Of a stretch of 34,508 nucleotides of DNA, positions 1 through 6,309 are shown piece by piece. How positions within the stretch are numbered: position 1 is the first letter of the stretch; every line of letters starts with the position of its first letter. The notes under the pieces were generated by a model that did no database searches, had not been told where the DNA came from, and saw only the letters and a list, made by a program, of their open reading frames with translations. The translations under genes and the position numbers were made by a program. The DNA is taken from contig NZ_JAFLNG010000008.1 in NCBI RefSeq assembly GCF_017427025.1, positions 1 to 34,508 on the forward strand, given 5' to 3'. Source of the DNA: Streptomyces sp. FH025 (lineage in GTDB: Bacteria; Actinomycetota; Actinomycetes; Streptomycetales; Streptomycetaceae).

Positions 1-152
1 GGGCGGCTCATCACCAGCGTGCCGGTGATGAACCCGGCCCCGGCCAGGCCGAGGGCAGCCAGGGTTCGCAGGTCGAGGCGCAGGGTCACCGTCCGACGGG
101 GGCGGCGGGCTCCGTCTTCAGCAAGGGCCTCGGCGGGGGTGGTTTCGGTCAT
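1..152 (-). CDS. Small membrane protein, 3' end cut by window edge
   Basis: A minus-strand frame opens with ATG at 152 and runs off the left end after 50 codons. The start is supported by a strong ribosome site, GAAGGAG at 161-167, 8 nt upstream. The first 30 residues are acidic then Arg-rich. They are followed by a hydrophobic stretch (LAALGLAGAGFITGTLVM) that looks like one membrane span with the N-terminus inside. The gene lies downstream of the endolysin and has its own promoter and leader hairpin (173-233). A lysis role such as holin or spanin-like protein is possible from position alone, but the visible part is too short to assign a family. The gene call is fairly safe; the function is unknown. 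Confidence 0.6.
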   Translation of the reverse strand, partial: MTETTPAEALAEDGARRPRRTVTLRLDLRTLAALGLAGAGFITGTLVMSR

Positions 153-172
153 CGGGCTATCTCCTTCGTCGG

Positions 173-233
173 GCCGGGGGTTCGCGGTCCCCGGCTGGCA
201 GGACCAGCCTCGCACAAAACAGACCTGAGTCAA
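173..233 (-). promoter_or_regulatory. Class A-type promoter and 5' stem-loop for the leftmost gene
   Basis: Read leftwards, TTGACT (228-233) is followed after 16 nt by GAGGCT (206-211). The -10-like box matches the class A set, while the -35 is the consensus type instead. The predicted transcript would start near 199 and almost immediately form a hairpin, with arms 173-179 and 189-195 closed over loop TTCGCGG (181-187, plus-strand sense). The same 7-nt loop recurs in the leader at 6232-6254. The ribosome site at 161-167 follows directly. Confidence 0.5.
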
Positions 234-251
234 ATAAGAAGACTCCAGTAA

Positions 252-289
252 CTTTAGGTTCGGGGCGGGCACCTAAAGCGCCCGCCCCG
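252..289. terminator. Two interleaved perfect stems, terminator or switch
   Basis: Arms 261-270 and 280-289 form a perfect 10-bp GC-only stem. Arms 252-259 and 271-278 form a perfect 8-bp stem (CTTTAGGT/ACCTAAAG). The arms alternate, so the two stems cannot both form as simple hairpins. The element sits just after the endolysin stop in the leftward transcript and before the promoter of the leftmost gene. There is no clean U-tract after either stem (a T-rich stretch lies at about 233-243). It may be a terminator, an attenuator-like switch, or a structured spacer. Confidence 0.45.
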
Positions 290-304
290 CACCCGAGTTG
301 ACCC

Positions 305-1264
305 CTACCGGCCCCGCAGCCCGTGAGCCGTCTGGTAGGCATACAGCCACGTCAGCGGCCCGGTCAGCCCGTCCGCCGGCCCGAGGTCGCCCACGTAGTG
401 CCGCTGGAGCGCCGCCACCTTCTGGAGGTCCAGCTGCTCCATGTCCTCACTGGGCCCCACCCGGTAGGGCGGGCCCCAGTTGCCCGCCTGGAGCCAGCTC
501 TGCAACTGGCGGGCGTAGGGGCTGTGCGCGCCCAGCACGAAGTGCTCGCGCCCCGGGAACGGCGGGGCCGGCACCTGGAGCTTCCGGCCGGCCTGGATCA
601 GGTCCGGGTTGGCGATGCCGTTGAGCGCCACCAGCTGCGCCACGCCGGTCTCCAGCCGCCCGGCGATGGCGCTGAGGGTGTCGCCCGGCTGCACGGTGTA
701 GACGCCGGCGCTGTCGCCCGACGGCTCGGGCGCAGGCGTCCCGCCACCGCCGCCGGGCCGGGGCGCGCCGCGCTGCACCCAGGCGTACAACTCGCCCCCC
801 GGGCACGACGTCGGATAACCGTCCTTGTGGCCGCGGACCTCGCCGCCGGCGCCACCCTGCGCCCGGCAGTACTCGATGGCGTCGACCAGGCCGTCGAGCA
901 TCGCGTCGGTCGGCGAGGTGATCCCCGCGGTGCCGACCATCGCGCAGACCGCGTAGTGCCCCCCGTTCAGCGCCGGGTTGCCGTTCGCCCCGTTCCTGCG
1001 GCCGAGGCCACGCCCCTCGAACACGTACCCGTGCGGGCACACCACGAACGAGTACGCGATGTCGATCCAGTCTTCCTTCGGATCGTTGATGTGGGAGCGC
1101 TGGATGTCGCGCACGTGGCCGGCGCACCGGCCGTGGTCGCCCAGCAGGCCGCCGGGGACCTCGTCGCCCTCATAGTGGATCTTGACACCACGGGTGGAAC
1201 TGATGCGGGTGTAGGAGCCGGTGGGCGCGGCCGCGCCCCACGCGGAGCGGGAGACGAGCTTCAT
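305..1264 (-). CDS. Endolysin: N-acetylmuramoyl-L-alanine amidase with LysM and C-terminal binding domain
   Basis: The 319-residue protein should cleave the MurNAc-L-Ala bond of peptidoglycan for host lysis. Residues 1 to about 165 form an Amidase_2/PGRP domain with the expected zinc ligands: H30, H146 (in GHKDGYPTSCPG) and C154, plus Y71 in DIAYSF. A Gly/Pro linker (168-185) leads to one LysM repeat (188-231, YTVQPGDTLSAIAGRL). Residues 245-319 resemble a peptidoglycan-binding helical domain. No signal peptide is seen, so export needs a holin. GGGAGG lies 7 nt before the ATG at 1264. A 15-codon frame overlaps the start (1261-1308), and a class B promoter lies at 1343-1372. The three-domain order is usual for actinophage lysins. 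Confidence 0.9.
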   Translation of the reverse strand: MKLVSRSAWGAAAPTGSYTRISSTRGVKIHYEGDEVPGGLLGDHGRCAGHVRDIQRSHINDPKEDWIDIAYSFVVCPHGYVFEGRGLGRRNGANGNPALNGGHYAVCAMVGTAGITSPTDAMLDGLVDAIEYCRAQGGAGGEVRGHKDGYPTSCPGGELYAWVQRGAPRPGGGGGTPAPEPSGDSAGVYTVQPGDTLSAIAGRLETGVAQLVALNGIANPDLIQAGRKLQVPAPPFPGREHFVLGAHSPYARQLQSWLQAGNWGPPYRVGPSEDMEQLDLQKVAALQRHYVGDLGPADGLTGPLTWLYAYQTAHGLRGR

Positions 1265-1308
1265 CGGTTCGCCTCCCGCGCTCGGTCGGCCCGGTTGGTG
1301 ATCGGCAC
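1261..1308 (-). CDS. Possible 15-codon leader peptide overlapping the endolysin start
   Basis: GTG at 1308 is preceded by GGGAGGAAA (1311-1319), the best ribosome site in this stretch. It opens a frame for VPITNRADRAREANR that stops with TGA sharing ATGA with the endolysin start. The frame differs from the endolysin. It could couple lysin translation to upstream initiation, or be chance, since the endolysin also has its own GGGAGG. Support is positional only. Confidence 0.3.
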   Translation of the reverse strand: MPITNRADRAREANR

Positions 1309-1342
1309 GGTTTCCTCCCGGTCGGGTAGGTCAGGTGCCGGG

Positions 1343-1372
1343 ACGCTAGGCCGGGCCGGTGGCTAACGTCGC
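1343..1372 (-). promoter_or_regulatory. Class B promoter for the endolysin
   Basis: Leftward GCGACG (1367-1372), exactly 18 nt, then TAGCGT (1343-1348). The same boxes and spacing occur at 4741, 11130, 15143, 25195, 26045 and 28348. The leader to the endolysin is about 70 nt and holds the possible 15-codon peptide. Confidence 0.6.
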
Positions 1373-1376
1373 GCCG

Positions 1377-1919
1377 TCAGGCGGCGGGCGTCTCGGTCAA
1401 CACACCGTCCTGGTAGACGAATCGACGCTCCCGTATCCGGTCGCGCACCACGAACAGCGGGACCAGGCCTCCGCCCTCGGCGGGCGTGGCGCCGACGAGG
1501 TAGCCCGACGCGATGACCATCACCCATTCCTCGGGCTTCTCCTCGGTGAACCCGACCGGTATGGAGGTGTCCTCCGCGACGCGCCGCGCGCTGGCGCGGC
1601 GGGCGTGCGGCCGGGCGATGTGCGGGCACAGCGTGAGCGCGGCCTGCGCGCAGGCCTCGTGCATCGGGGGGTCCGAGTAGTAGCCCATCTCCGCCGACAT
1701 CGGGCCGCCGAGGAATGCCGCCAGCCCCGCCAGCGGCTCGTCGCACAGCGAGCACCGGCGCCCGTGGGCCAGCCGCAGGGCGGCCGTGCCGTTGAGCGTC
1801 ACGAAGTCGACAACGCCGCCGTCGTGCACGTTGACGGCGGGTATCGGCAGTCCTCGCTTCTCGTCACGCGGCCGGGCCGCCAGAGCGGGCGGCAGGTGGG
1901 ACAGGTCAAGGTCGGTCAT
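1377..1919 (-). CDS. Cys/His-rich zinc-finger-like protein, copy 1
   Basis: The 180-residue protein is of unknown function. A Cys/His cluster (CSLC about 60 residues in, then MHEAC, CPH and ARPH) suggests a zinc-binding treble-clef or HNH-like knuckle. It ends in a conserved PEEWVMV...RERRFVYQDGVLTE segment. The start is placed at ATG 1919 because GGAGGA lies 6 nt upstream; a longer frame exists but lacks such a site. The gene is a clear paralogue of 2231-2737, sharing YSDPPMHEAC and the C-terminal block. The two copies carry near-identical upstream sequence, so this is a segmental duplication. DNA- or RNA-binding is plausible; no enzyme motif is seen. Confidence 0.7.
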   Translation of the reverse strand: MTDLDLSHLPPALAARPRDEKRGLPIPAVNVHDGGVVDFVTLNGTAALRLAHGRRCSLCDEPLAGLAAFLGGPMSAEMGYYSDPPMHEACAQAALTLCPHIARPHARRASARRVAEDTSIPVGFTEEKPEEWVMVIASGYLVGATPAEGGGLVPLFVVRDRIRERRFVYQDGVLTETPAA

Positions 1920-2061
1920 CTCGTCCTCCGGGGGCGCCCCGTTCGCGGCAGGCTGGGCAACATGGAGTCCACCAGCGCCAGTCCGGGCCTCGCAGGTGCC
2001 CGGGCCCTGCGCCGCCCCGGCAAGGCAGGAGGCGGGGGCGCCCGGCGTGGCGGACCCCTCC

Positions 2062-2094
2062 AGCCTCCCCACCCCGCACGGAGGCGGACAACAG
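2062..2094 (-). promoter_or_regulatory. Class A promoter upstream of zinc-finger-like copy 1
   Basis: Leftward CTGTTGTCC (2086-2094), 18 nt, then GAGGCT (2062-2067). It lies inside the duplicated block and matches 2794-2826 closely, so the two are not independent examples. The leader to ATG 1919 is about 140 nt. Confidence 0.5.
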
Positions 2095-2096
2095 CC

Positions 2097-2192
2097 TTAC
2101 CTCACAGGGCGGATGATCCCTTCGAGGGCATCCCCGTCCGCGTTGAGCAGGTCCTGCGACACCCAGTACGGCTCGACCAGCCGCGAGTCGGC
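2097..2192 (-). pseudogene. Remnant of the 3' end of a second copy of the 363-aa gene
   Basis: About 31 codons ending in TAA at 2097 read DSRLVEPYWVSQDLLNADG and continue to IIRPVR. This matches the C-terminus of the full gene at 2829-3920 (DSRLIEPYWVSQDLLNADG to IIRPLR), and most nucleotides are identical. The rest of that gene is missing here, because sequence upstream of about 2200 diverges into the spacer before the 2231 gene. This is direct evidence that a block [363-aa gene + zinc-finger-like gene] was duplicated and one copy then lost nearly all of its first gene. Confidence 0.75.
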
Positions 2193-2230
2193 GGCGCTAC
2201 GCCCCACCCGGAGCGGGAGACGAGCCGCTG

Positions 2231-2737
2231 TCAGCTGGAACGCTTCTCGGTCAACATGCCACGCTGGTATCCGAATCGGCGCTCTCGCAGCCGTTCGCCC
2301 ACGAGATACAGCGGCATCATGCCGCCACCCGCAGCGGGGGTGATCCTCACGGTGTAGCTGGACACGGTCACCATCACCCACTCCTCGGGTCGCCCTAGGG
2401 AGGACCCGGCAGAGACGGAGGCGTTGTCCGTAACGCGGCGCCTGCTGGCCCAGTGGGCGTGTGGCCTGGTGATGCGCAGGCTCAACCTGATCGCGCCGTC
2501 AGCGCATGCCTCATGCATCGGCGGATCCGAGTAGGTTCCTTGCTGCGCTGAGACCGGATCGCCGATGAACACGGCCGGGCCCTCCATCTGCTGCAAGCAC
2601 AGCGAGCACAGGCCCTCCTGGGCCAGCCTCAACGCGGCCTCACCGTCGGTGATCGCAAAGCGGGGACCGTCGGAGCGATCGCGCTGGCTAACCTCCAGAT
2701 CCAGCGGGAATACGGACAGGTTGATCTCGTTAGTCAT
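2231..2737 (-). CDS. Cys/His-rich zinc-finger-like protein, copy 2
   Basis: The 168-residue paralogue of 1377-1919 shares the order ALRLA, CSLC, YSDPPMHEAC, PHAHWASRRRV, PEEWVMV and RERRFGYQ. The later cysteine of copy 1 (CPH) is replaced (LSLRI), so the metal site may differ. The start is ATG 2737 with GGAGGAC upstream, the same leader arrangement as copy 1. The N-terminus (INLSVFPLDLEVSQ) is diverged. The gene follows the 363-aa gene in the leftward unit and has its own class A promoter. Function is unknown. Paired retention of both copies suggests separate roles, but that is inference. Confidence 0.7.
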   Translation of the reverse strand: MTNEINLSVFPLDLEVSQRDRSDGPRFAITDGEAALRLAQEGLCSLCLQQMEGPAVFIGDPVSAQQGTYSDPPMHEACADGAIRLSLRITRPHAHWASRRRVTDNASVSAGSSLGRPEEWVMVTVSSYTVRITPAAGGGMMPLYLVGERLRERRFGYQRGMLTEKRSS

Positions 2738-2755
2738 CTCGTCCTCCGTGAAGGT

Positions 2756-2826
2756 CCCGTTCGCAGCGGGCCCGGCCTTGGCGGACCCCTGCCACCCTCC
2801 CCACAATCCGCCAAGACGGACAACAC
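2756..2826 (-). promoter_or_regulatory. Class A promoter and short leader hairpin for zinc-finger-like copy 2
   Basis: Leftward GTGTTGTCC (2818-2826), 18 nt, GAGGGT (2794-2799). The upstream box abuts the TAA stop of the 363-aa gene. A 4-bp hairpin (2756-2759/2767-2770) displays the loop TTCGCAG, a variant of the loop seen in other class A leaders. Confidence 0.5.
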
Positions 2827-2828
2827 CC

Positions 2829-3920
2829 TTACCTCAGCGGCCGGATGATCCCTTCGGGGGCTTCCCCGTCCGCGTTGAGAAGGTCCTGCGACACCCAGTA
2901 CGGCTCAATCAGCCGCGAGTCGGAGAACTTCTTCCCCGGCCCGTACCAGACGGTCTTGAGGTGCCCGCCCCGCTGGTGGGTGTACTGCCTCCAGCCTCCT
3001 GCTGCGCCGCTGCCGCCGGTGCTCCGGGCGGCGCTGCGCCGCGCTTCCTGGGCGCGCACTCGGGCGGCCTTCAGGCGCGGGCCGAGCCGCCAACCGAGGC
3101 GCAGGAAGGTGTCCGGCTTGTTCCACCGTCGCTGCTTGCCGGGTTTGGCGGCCTTGCCTCGCGGCGTCGGCGGAGCGGCGATGTCCGCCTTCGAGGAGCA
3201 CAGGTAGACGGCGACCTGTAGAGCCCTCGTCACGATCGCACGCTGAGCGTCGGTTGGTTCCTCCCGGCCGCTCTTGCGGGCAATCCTCAGCGCGAGGTCC
3301 TCGGCGGTGAACTCGTCGCCCGCCCTGGCCGGGATCGACAGGTGGCAGAACTCCAGCACCGGTGTCGTCCCGCCGGGCGGAGGGGGCAGCGGGGTGCCGT
3401 CCTCGGCGATCGGCTCGCAGATCACGGTGACGGCGATCTCATCCATCCGGTGGTCGCTGGTCAGGCACAGCAGCTTGTCCGGGGTGCGCCGCCCACTGAA
3501 GAGGATCGCCAGCAGGCGCCCCTTGCCGCCGCCTCCCACGCTGAGCTCCATCGCAGGCGGCTCGGCGAAGACCACCATCAGGTTGGGGTGGCGGGCCAGG
3601 TTGCGGAACAGCTGCCCCGGCAGCGTGCCGGTGCGGTACGTCGCCAGCTCCGACGCCATGTCGGGGTGCATCGCGGCGACGTTCTTCCCCTTCGCCCACA
3701 GCCTCCACAGCGCGGCCAGGGTGGCCATCTGCCGCACCTCGGACATGCTCAGGATCTCCTGCGACACAGTGCTGAGCAGGACGCCCCCGTTGATCGCGTA
3801 GTCCGCCACTACGCCGAGGCCGACGCTATGCAGCACGCGGTTGGCGGACGTCAGCTCGGCGACGACCTGCTCCGCCACCACGGCAGTAGCCCGGCCCAGT
3901 TCAACGTCTTTGCTCGCCAT
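2829..3920 (-). CDS. Unknown 363-aa protein with C-terminal W-GPG / IEPYW motif
   Basis: The start is set at ATG 3920 (MASKDVEL) because GGGGAG lies about 7 nt upstream; a longer GTG frame reaches back to 4016 but would overlap the class A promoter. Residues 1 to about 230 look like a compact alpha/beta domain (HPNLMVVFAEPP; TSDHRMDEIAVTVICEP). A basic linker rich in Arg/Lys follows. The final 45 residues carry GGHLKTVWYGPGKKF and IEPYWVSQDLLNADG. I associate this tail with poorly characterised proteins of actinobacterial phages and integrative elements, some annotated as AcaB-like regulators; that link is weak. Its last 30 codons are duplicated at 2097-2192. Nucleic-acid binding is plausible from charge only. 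Confidence 0.65.
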   Translation of the reverse strand: MASKDVELGRATAVVAEQVVAELTSANRVLHSVGLGVVADYAINGGVLLSTVSQEILSMSEVRQMATLAALWRLWAKGKNVAAMHPDMASELATYRTGTLPGQLFRNLARHPNLMVVFAEPPAMELSVGGGGKGRLLAILFSGRRTPDKLLCLTSDHRMDEIAVTVICEPIAEDGTPLPPPPGGTTPVLEFCHLSIPARAGDEFTAEDLALRIARKSGREEPTDAQRAIVTRALQVAVYLCSSKADIAAPPTPRGKAAKPGKQRRWNKPDTFLRLGWRLGPRLKAARVRAQEARRSAARSTGGSGAAGGWRQYTHQRGGHLKTVWYGPGKKFSDSRLIEPYWVSQDLLNADGEAPEGIIRPLR

Positions 3921-3970
3921 GCGGACTCTCCCCTGTCCCCCCTTCGGGCCCCTTTGGCCCGGCTGCGCCC

Positions 3971-4003
3971 ACACTCGCCAAGGGAGGGCAACGGGAACAA
4001 CAG
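3971..4003 (-). promoter_or_regulatory. Class A promoter for the 363-aa gene
   Basis: Leftward CTGTTGTTC (3995-4003), 18 nt, GAGTGT (3971-3976). It is preceded by TATAAGG as in the related sites at 2086 and 2818. The leader holds a GGGCC/GGCCC hairpin with an AAAGG loop rather than the TTCGCGG loop. Confidence 0.5.
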
Positions 4004-4047
4004 CCTTATACGGCACAAAAGTTGGATCGAATGACCTACTCGGACAT

Positions 4048-4066
4048 CCGGGCCGATCACGCCCGG
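4048..4066. terminator. Weak hairpin after the terminase-small-like gene
   Basis: Perfect 6-bp stem CCGGGC (4048-4053)/GCCCGG (4061-4066) with a 7-nt loop, 38 nt past the stop at 4104. It has no U-tract, so termination is only a possibility. Confidence 0.25.
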
Positions 4067-4103
4067 AACCGGCCCGCTTCCCGGGGACCGGCAGACTCTC
4101 GCC

Positions 4104-4733
4104 TCAGCCCTCCGGGCCGTCCACCAGCTCCGCGTCGACCACTGCGGCGTCCTCCTCCAGCTCCGCCGCGAAGTCCTCCCGGATCTTGGCCAGCCGGGCC
4201 GCCAGCCGCTCGACACCGGGCCCCTGGTCCGCTGAGGCCGACGCGTGTGACGCCTTGGGTGCCGGCACGAGCTCGATCCGGGCCTGCGCCGCCCGCCCGA
4301 AGCTGTCCGGCGCCAGGCACGCGAGAAGGAACTGGGCAGCCCTCCAGTCTGGCTGGGCGAAGTCCCGCTCGACCTGCACGACCCGCTCGCCGGTCTCCGG
4401 GTCGCGTACCGTCCGGGTGCGCTCCCGCACCACATGGCCGCCGGTCGCCGCTTTCCTGACCAACAACACCAGCTGCGCCTTGCCCTCGCTGCGCGCGCGC
4501 ATGAACCTCGCGCGGAACTCGCAGAACGGCTGCTCCCCGGCCCGGGCGCGCAGTCCGGCCTCCCGCCGCTGCTGCTCCTGCTCCCCGCGCTCCAGCCACC
4601 GATACACGGTGCTCGGGTGGACACCGGCCATCGGCGCCGCGTCGCTCAGCGGCACCCCCGCCCGTATGGCATCCAACAGCCGCTTCTCCACCTCCGGATC
4701 GAGGGCGGGACGGCGACCGCGGCGGCTACTCAC
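4104..4733 (-). CDS. HTH DNA-binding protein, terminase-small-subunit-like
   Basis: The 209-residue protein has a homeodomain-like helix-turn-helix near residues 20-55 (VPLSDAAPMAGVHPSTVYRW, then LERGEQEQ). This is the type used by many phage small terminases and transposase-like DNA binders. The middle (AQLVLLVRKAATGG; ERDFAQPDWRAAQFLLACL) is typical of small terminases that link DNA binding to oligomerisation. The C-terminus is acidic and coiled-coil prone (ARLAKIREDFAAELEEDAAV). The start is GTG 4733, only 7 nt from the -10 box of a class B promoter, so the transcript would be essentially leaderless. No large terminase lies nearby in the window, so packaging is inferred; a regulator is the alternative. 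Confidence 0.6.
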   Translation of the reverse strand: MSSRRGRRPALDPEVEKRLLDAIRAGVPLSDAAPMAGVHPSTVYRWLERGEQEQQRREAGLRARAGEQPFCEFRARFMRARSEGKAQLVLLVRKAATGGHVVRERTRTVRDPETGERVVQVERDFAQPDWRAAQFLLACLAPDSFGRAAQARIELVPAPKASHASASADQGPGVERLAARLAKIREDFAAELEEDAAVVDAELVDGPEG

Positions 4734-4740
4734 AGGGCCG

Positions 4741-4770
4741 ACCGTACGCGGAACCCCAGGTCAACGACGC
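4741..4770 (-). promoter_or_regulatory. Class B promoter, leaderless, for the terminase-small-like gene
   Basis: Leftward GCGTCG (4765-4770), 18 nt, TACGGT (4741-4746). The start codon begins 7 nt beyond the -10, so the mRNA should start at or next to GTG 4733. Confidence 0.55.
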
Positions 4771-5290
4771 CTCGAGAGCACCGGAAGGCGGGGACTCACC
4801 GGCGCTCCGGATTCGGTTGCGGGCGCCCGATTAGGCCACTCTTCGACCTAAAGGTGAGCCGGGAATCCAGGAGCGCCAATCCCTGGCGATTCATTTGACC
4901 GCACCCTTTCCCATGGAAATCTGGAGCCCCGACGCCAAAGCAGAAGTGTTTGATAGGCGCCGAAATCGGATTTTACACACGGCCCCGAGGGTGTGCATAA
5001 ATACCCCCTCAGGGGTACGCATTCATTTGTCCTTTCGGACTAATCCATCATCGTGGGAAATCGCGCCGAGTTTGTCACATTGGCACGTTAGGGATATTCC
5101 TCAACAGGAGCTAGGGACTCCCCTCGCCCCGTATTAACGGGCCCGGTGCCCCACCGGGGAAGCGGCGCCGACATGGAGCGGAGGTACGCGCGTCGGCGAT
5201 GTCAGGGGCGACAACTGGAGGTGCGCGACTTTCGATGACCTAAATCTGTAGCCCTGCCAGCTGGGGCGATTCGTGTAGCTACTTTTGGAT
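4771..5290. other. Non-coding AT-richer divergent intergenic region
   Basis: I see no credible gene here. The stretch 4850-5110 is clearly richer in A+T than its surroundings. It holds GAAATC three times (4916, 4962, 5057), two copies of ATTCATTTG, a 6-bp hairpin TACCCC/GGGGTA (5002-5017), and a 7-bp hairpin CCCGGTG/CACCGGG (5142-5158). Genes diverge from it: the HTH gene leftwards, the small gene at 5402 rightwards. A plus-strand GCGACT-18-TAGCCC pair (5225-5254) is a poor match to class B. Possible roles are operator region, replication origin or attachment site; none is shown. Confidence 0.4.
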
Positions 5291-5319
5291 TTGGCGAGGC
5301 GTCAGCCAAGTCCTAGGAT
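5291..5319 (+). promoter_or_regulatory. Housekeeping-type promoter for the plus-strand small gene
   Basis: TTGGCG (5291-5296), 17 nt, TAGGAT (5314-5319), a good match to Streptomyces vegetative promoters. The 5' leader then holds a 12-position stem 5332-5343/5350-5361 with one C-A mismatch. Confidence 0.5.
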
Positions 5320-5401
5320 CGATGCGCGGATGCGGGCCACCCTTTGGGGAGGGTGACCCGCGCACTCCGCTTTTCCGCAGGCGTTTAGCAGAAATGGAAC
5401 G

Positions 5402-5605
5402 ATGCCCATGATGACACAGCCCAAGGGCTCTACGCCTCCGCCCTCCATGGCGGATCGGCCGGTGACCTGGCGGGACCTCGCGGTCTGCGGCCACGGCGCC
5501 CTGACCACCGCGAGCCTGCACAACCAGGTCGGCTGGCCGACGGCCACCTCGGCACTCATCGGGCTCACTGGCCCGGTGCTGTGGTCGATGCTCCGCCGGC
5601 GGTAG
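5402..5605 (+). CDS. Small plus-strand protein with C-terminal hydrophobic segment
   Basis: This is the only credible rightward gene: 67 residues, stop at 5605. ATG codons at 5402, 5408 and 5411 compete; GGA at 5396 fits 5408 best. The protein is Pro/Ser-rich at the start (PKGSTPPPSMADRPVTW). It then has LHNQVGWPTATSALIGLTG and VLWSMLRRR, a likely short membrane segment with a basic end. Independent support comes from a vegetative-type promoter upstream (5291-5319) and a strong bidirectional terminator just downstream (5684-5729). The promoter class differs from the leftward genes, so it may be made in the repressed or uninfected state. Function unknown. Confidence 0.5.
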   Translation: MPMMTQPKGSTPPPSMADRPVTWRDLAVCGHGALTTASLHNQVGWPTATSALIGLTGPVLWSMLRRR

Positions 5606-5683
5606 CAGGCCAGCGGCCGGATGCCGACTGCGGCAGCCGCCGGCGCTGGCCGAGCGCCTACTGACGTCGGTAGGACGGCGTCG

Positions 5684-5729
5684 AGCCAGGGTGGGCACTC
5701 CGTAAATTTACGGGGTGCCCACCCTGGCT
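5684..5729. terminator. Bidirectional terminator between convergent genes
   Basis: A 46-nt inverted repeat has 23-nt arms that match except for one G-T wobble, centred on AAATTT (AGCCAGGGTGGGCAC ... GTGCCCACCCTGGCT). It ends the dpd/6.2-kb leftward transcript and the rightward transcript of the 5402 gene. Confidence 0.85.
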
Positions 5730-5735
5730 GTTGGG

Positions 5736-6206
5736 CTACTCCCAGCCGAGGTTGTAGGCGATCTCGTCGTACGCCGTGCCGGTCGCGCCGCTGAGGACGG
5801 CGGGGAGGATGACCGCCCGGACCGTGAGCCCGGAGGCCTGGTTGATGAGGTCGCCGAACTCGGGGGTGCCGATCGTGGTCTGGCGGGGGCCGTCCTCAAC
5901 CTCCCAGACCGTCACCACGGGCGCGTCCGCAGGCAGGTCCGCGAGCAGGCTGTACAGGCGCGACACCGTCATGGCGTGCTCGTCGTCGGCAGCGACCTGG
6001 GGCAGGGCGACCACCGGCACGCGGCGGCCGGACTCGTCGCGCACCGCCGCCTTCACCGGCCACCCCAACCGGGTGCGGCCTGGGCCGCCCTGCCCGGGGC
6101 AGTCGGCGACGACCAGCAGGTCGTCGGGCATCACCCCCAGGAATCCACGAAGATCGCCGACCCGCAGCGCGGTGGCGGGCAGGTCAACAGGAACCCTGAG
6201 CATCAT
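5736..6206 (-). CDS. Unknown 156-aa protein downstream of the dpd operon
   Basis: ATG 6206 is chosen because GGAG lies 9 nt upstream; ATG 6203 and 6221 are alternatives. The sequence shows a beta-rich, acidic protein (LRVGDLRGFLGVMPDDLLVV; DAPVVTVWEVEDGPRQTTIG; AYDEIAYNLGWE). No motif is recognised. It has a class A promoter with a 5' stem-loop, so it is controlled separately from the seven-gene operon ending at 6310. Its 3' end abuts the terminator at 5684-5729. The phrase 'MPDDLLVVADCPG' recalls small phage proteins of unknown role. I assign no function. Confidence 0.65.
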   Translation of the reverse strand: MMLRVPVDLPATALRVGDLRGFLGVMPDDLLVVADCPGQGGPGRTRLGWPVKAAVRDESGRRVPVVALPQVAADDEHAMTVSRLYSLLADLPADAPVVTVWEVEDGPRQTTIGTPEFGDLINQASGLTVRAVILPAVLSGATGTAYDEIAYNLGWE

Positions 6207-6231
6207 CGTTGTTGTCTCCATTGGTGTGGGC

Positions 6232-6297
6232 GGCCGGGATTCGCGGTCCCGGCCTGGCCCTTCCATCCTCCCGCGCGAATGGACTCTTGGGCACAAC
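6232..6297 (-). promoter_or_regulatory. Class A promoter with 5'-terminal stem-loop
   Basis: Leftward GTTGTGCCC (6289-6297), 18 nt, GAGGAT (6265-6270). A perfect 8-bp stem 6232-6239/6247-6254 with loop TTCGCGG (plus-strand sense) would begin about 4 nt into the transcript. It is the clearest example of the class A leader hairpin. Confidence 0.55.
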
Positions 6298-6309
6298 TCC
6301 CTTGCGACG

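Noticed and set aside
4895-5137. 80-codon plus-strand frame in the AT-richer region
   Set aside because: No ribosome site, poor codon use and overlap with hairpins; more likely regulatory DNA.
5225-5254. Plus-strand class B promoter (GCGACT-18-TAGCCC)
   Set aside because: The -10 lacks the terminal T and a much better vegetative promoter lies nearer the gene.
5302-5568. Minus-strand frame opposite the 5402 gene
   Set aside because: Cys/Pro-rich without domain or ribosome site; the plus-strand frame has promoter and terminator support.
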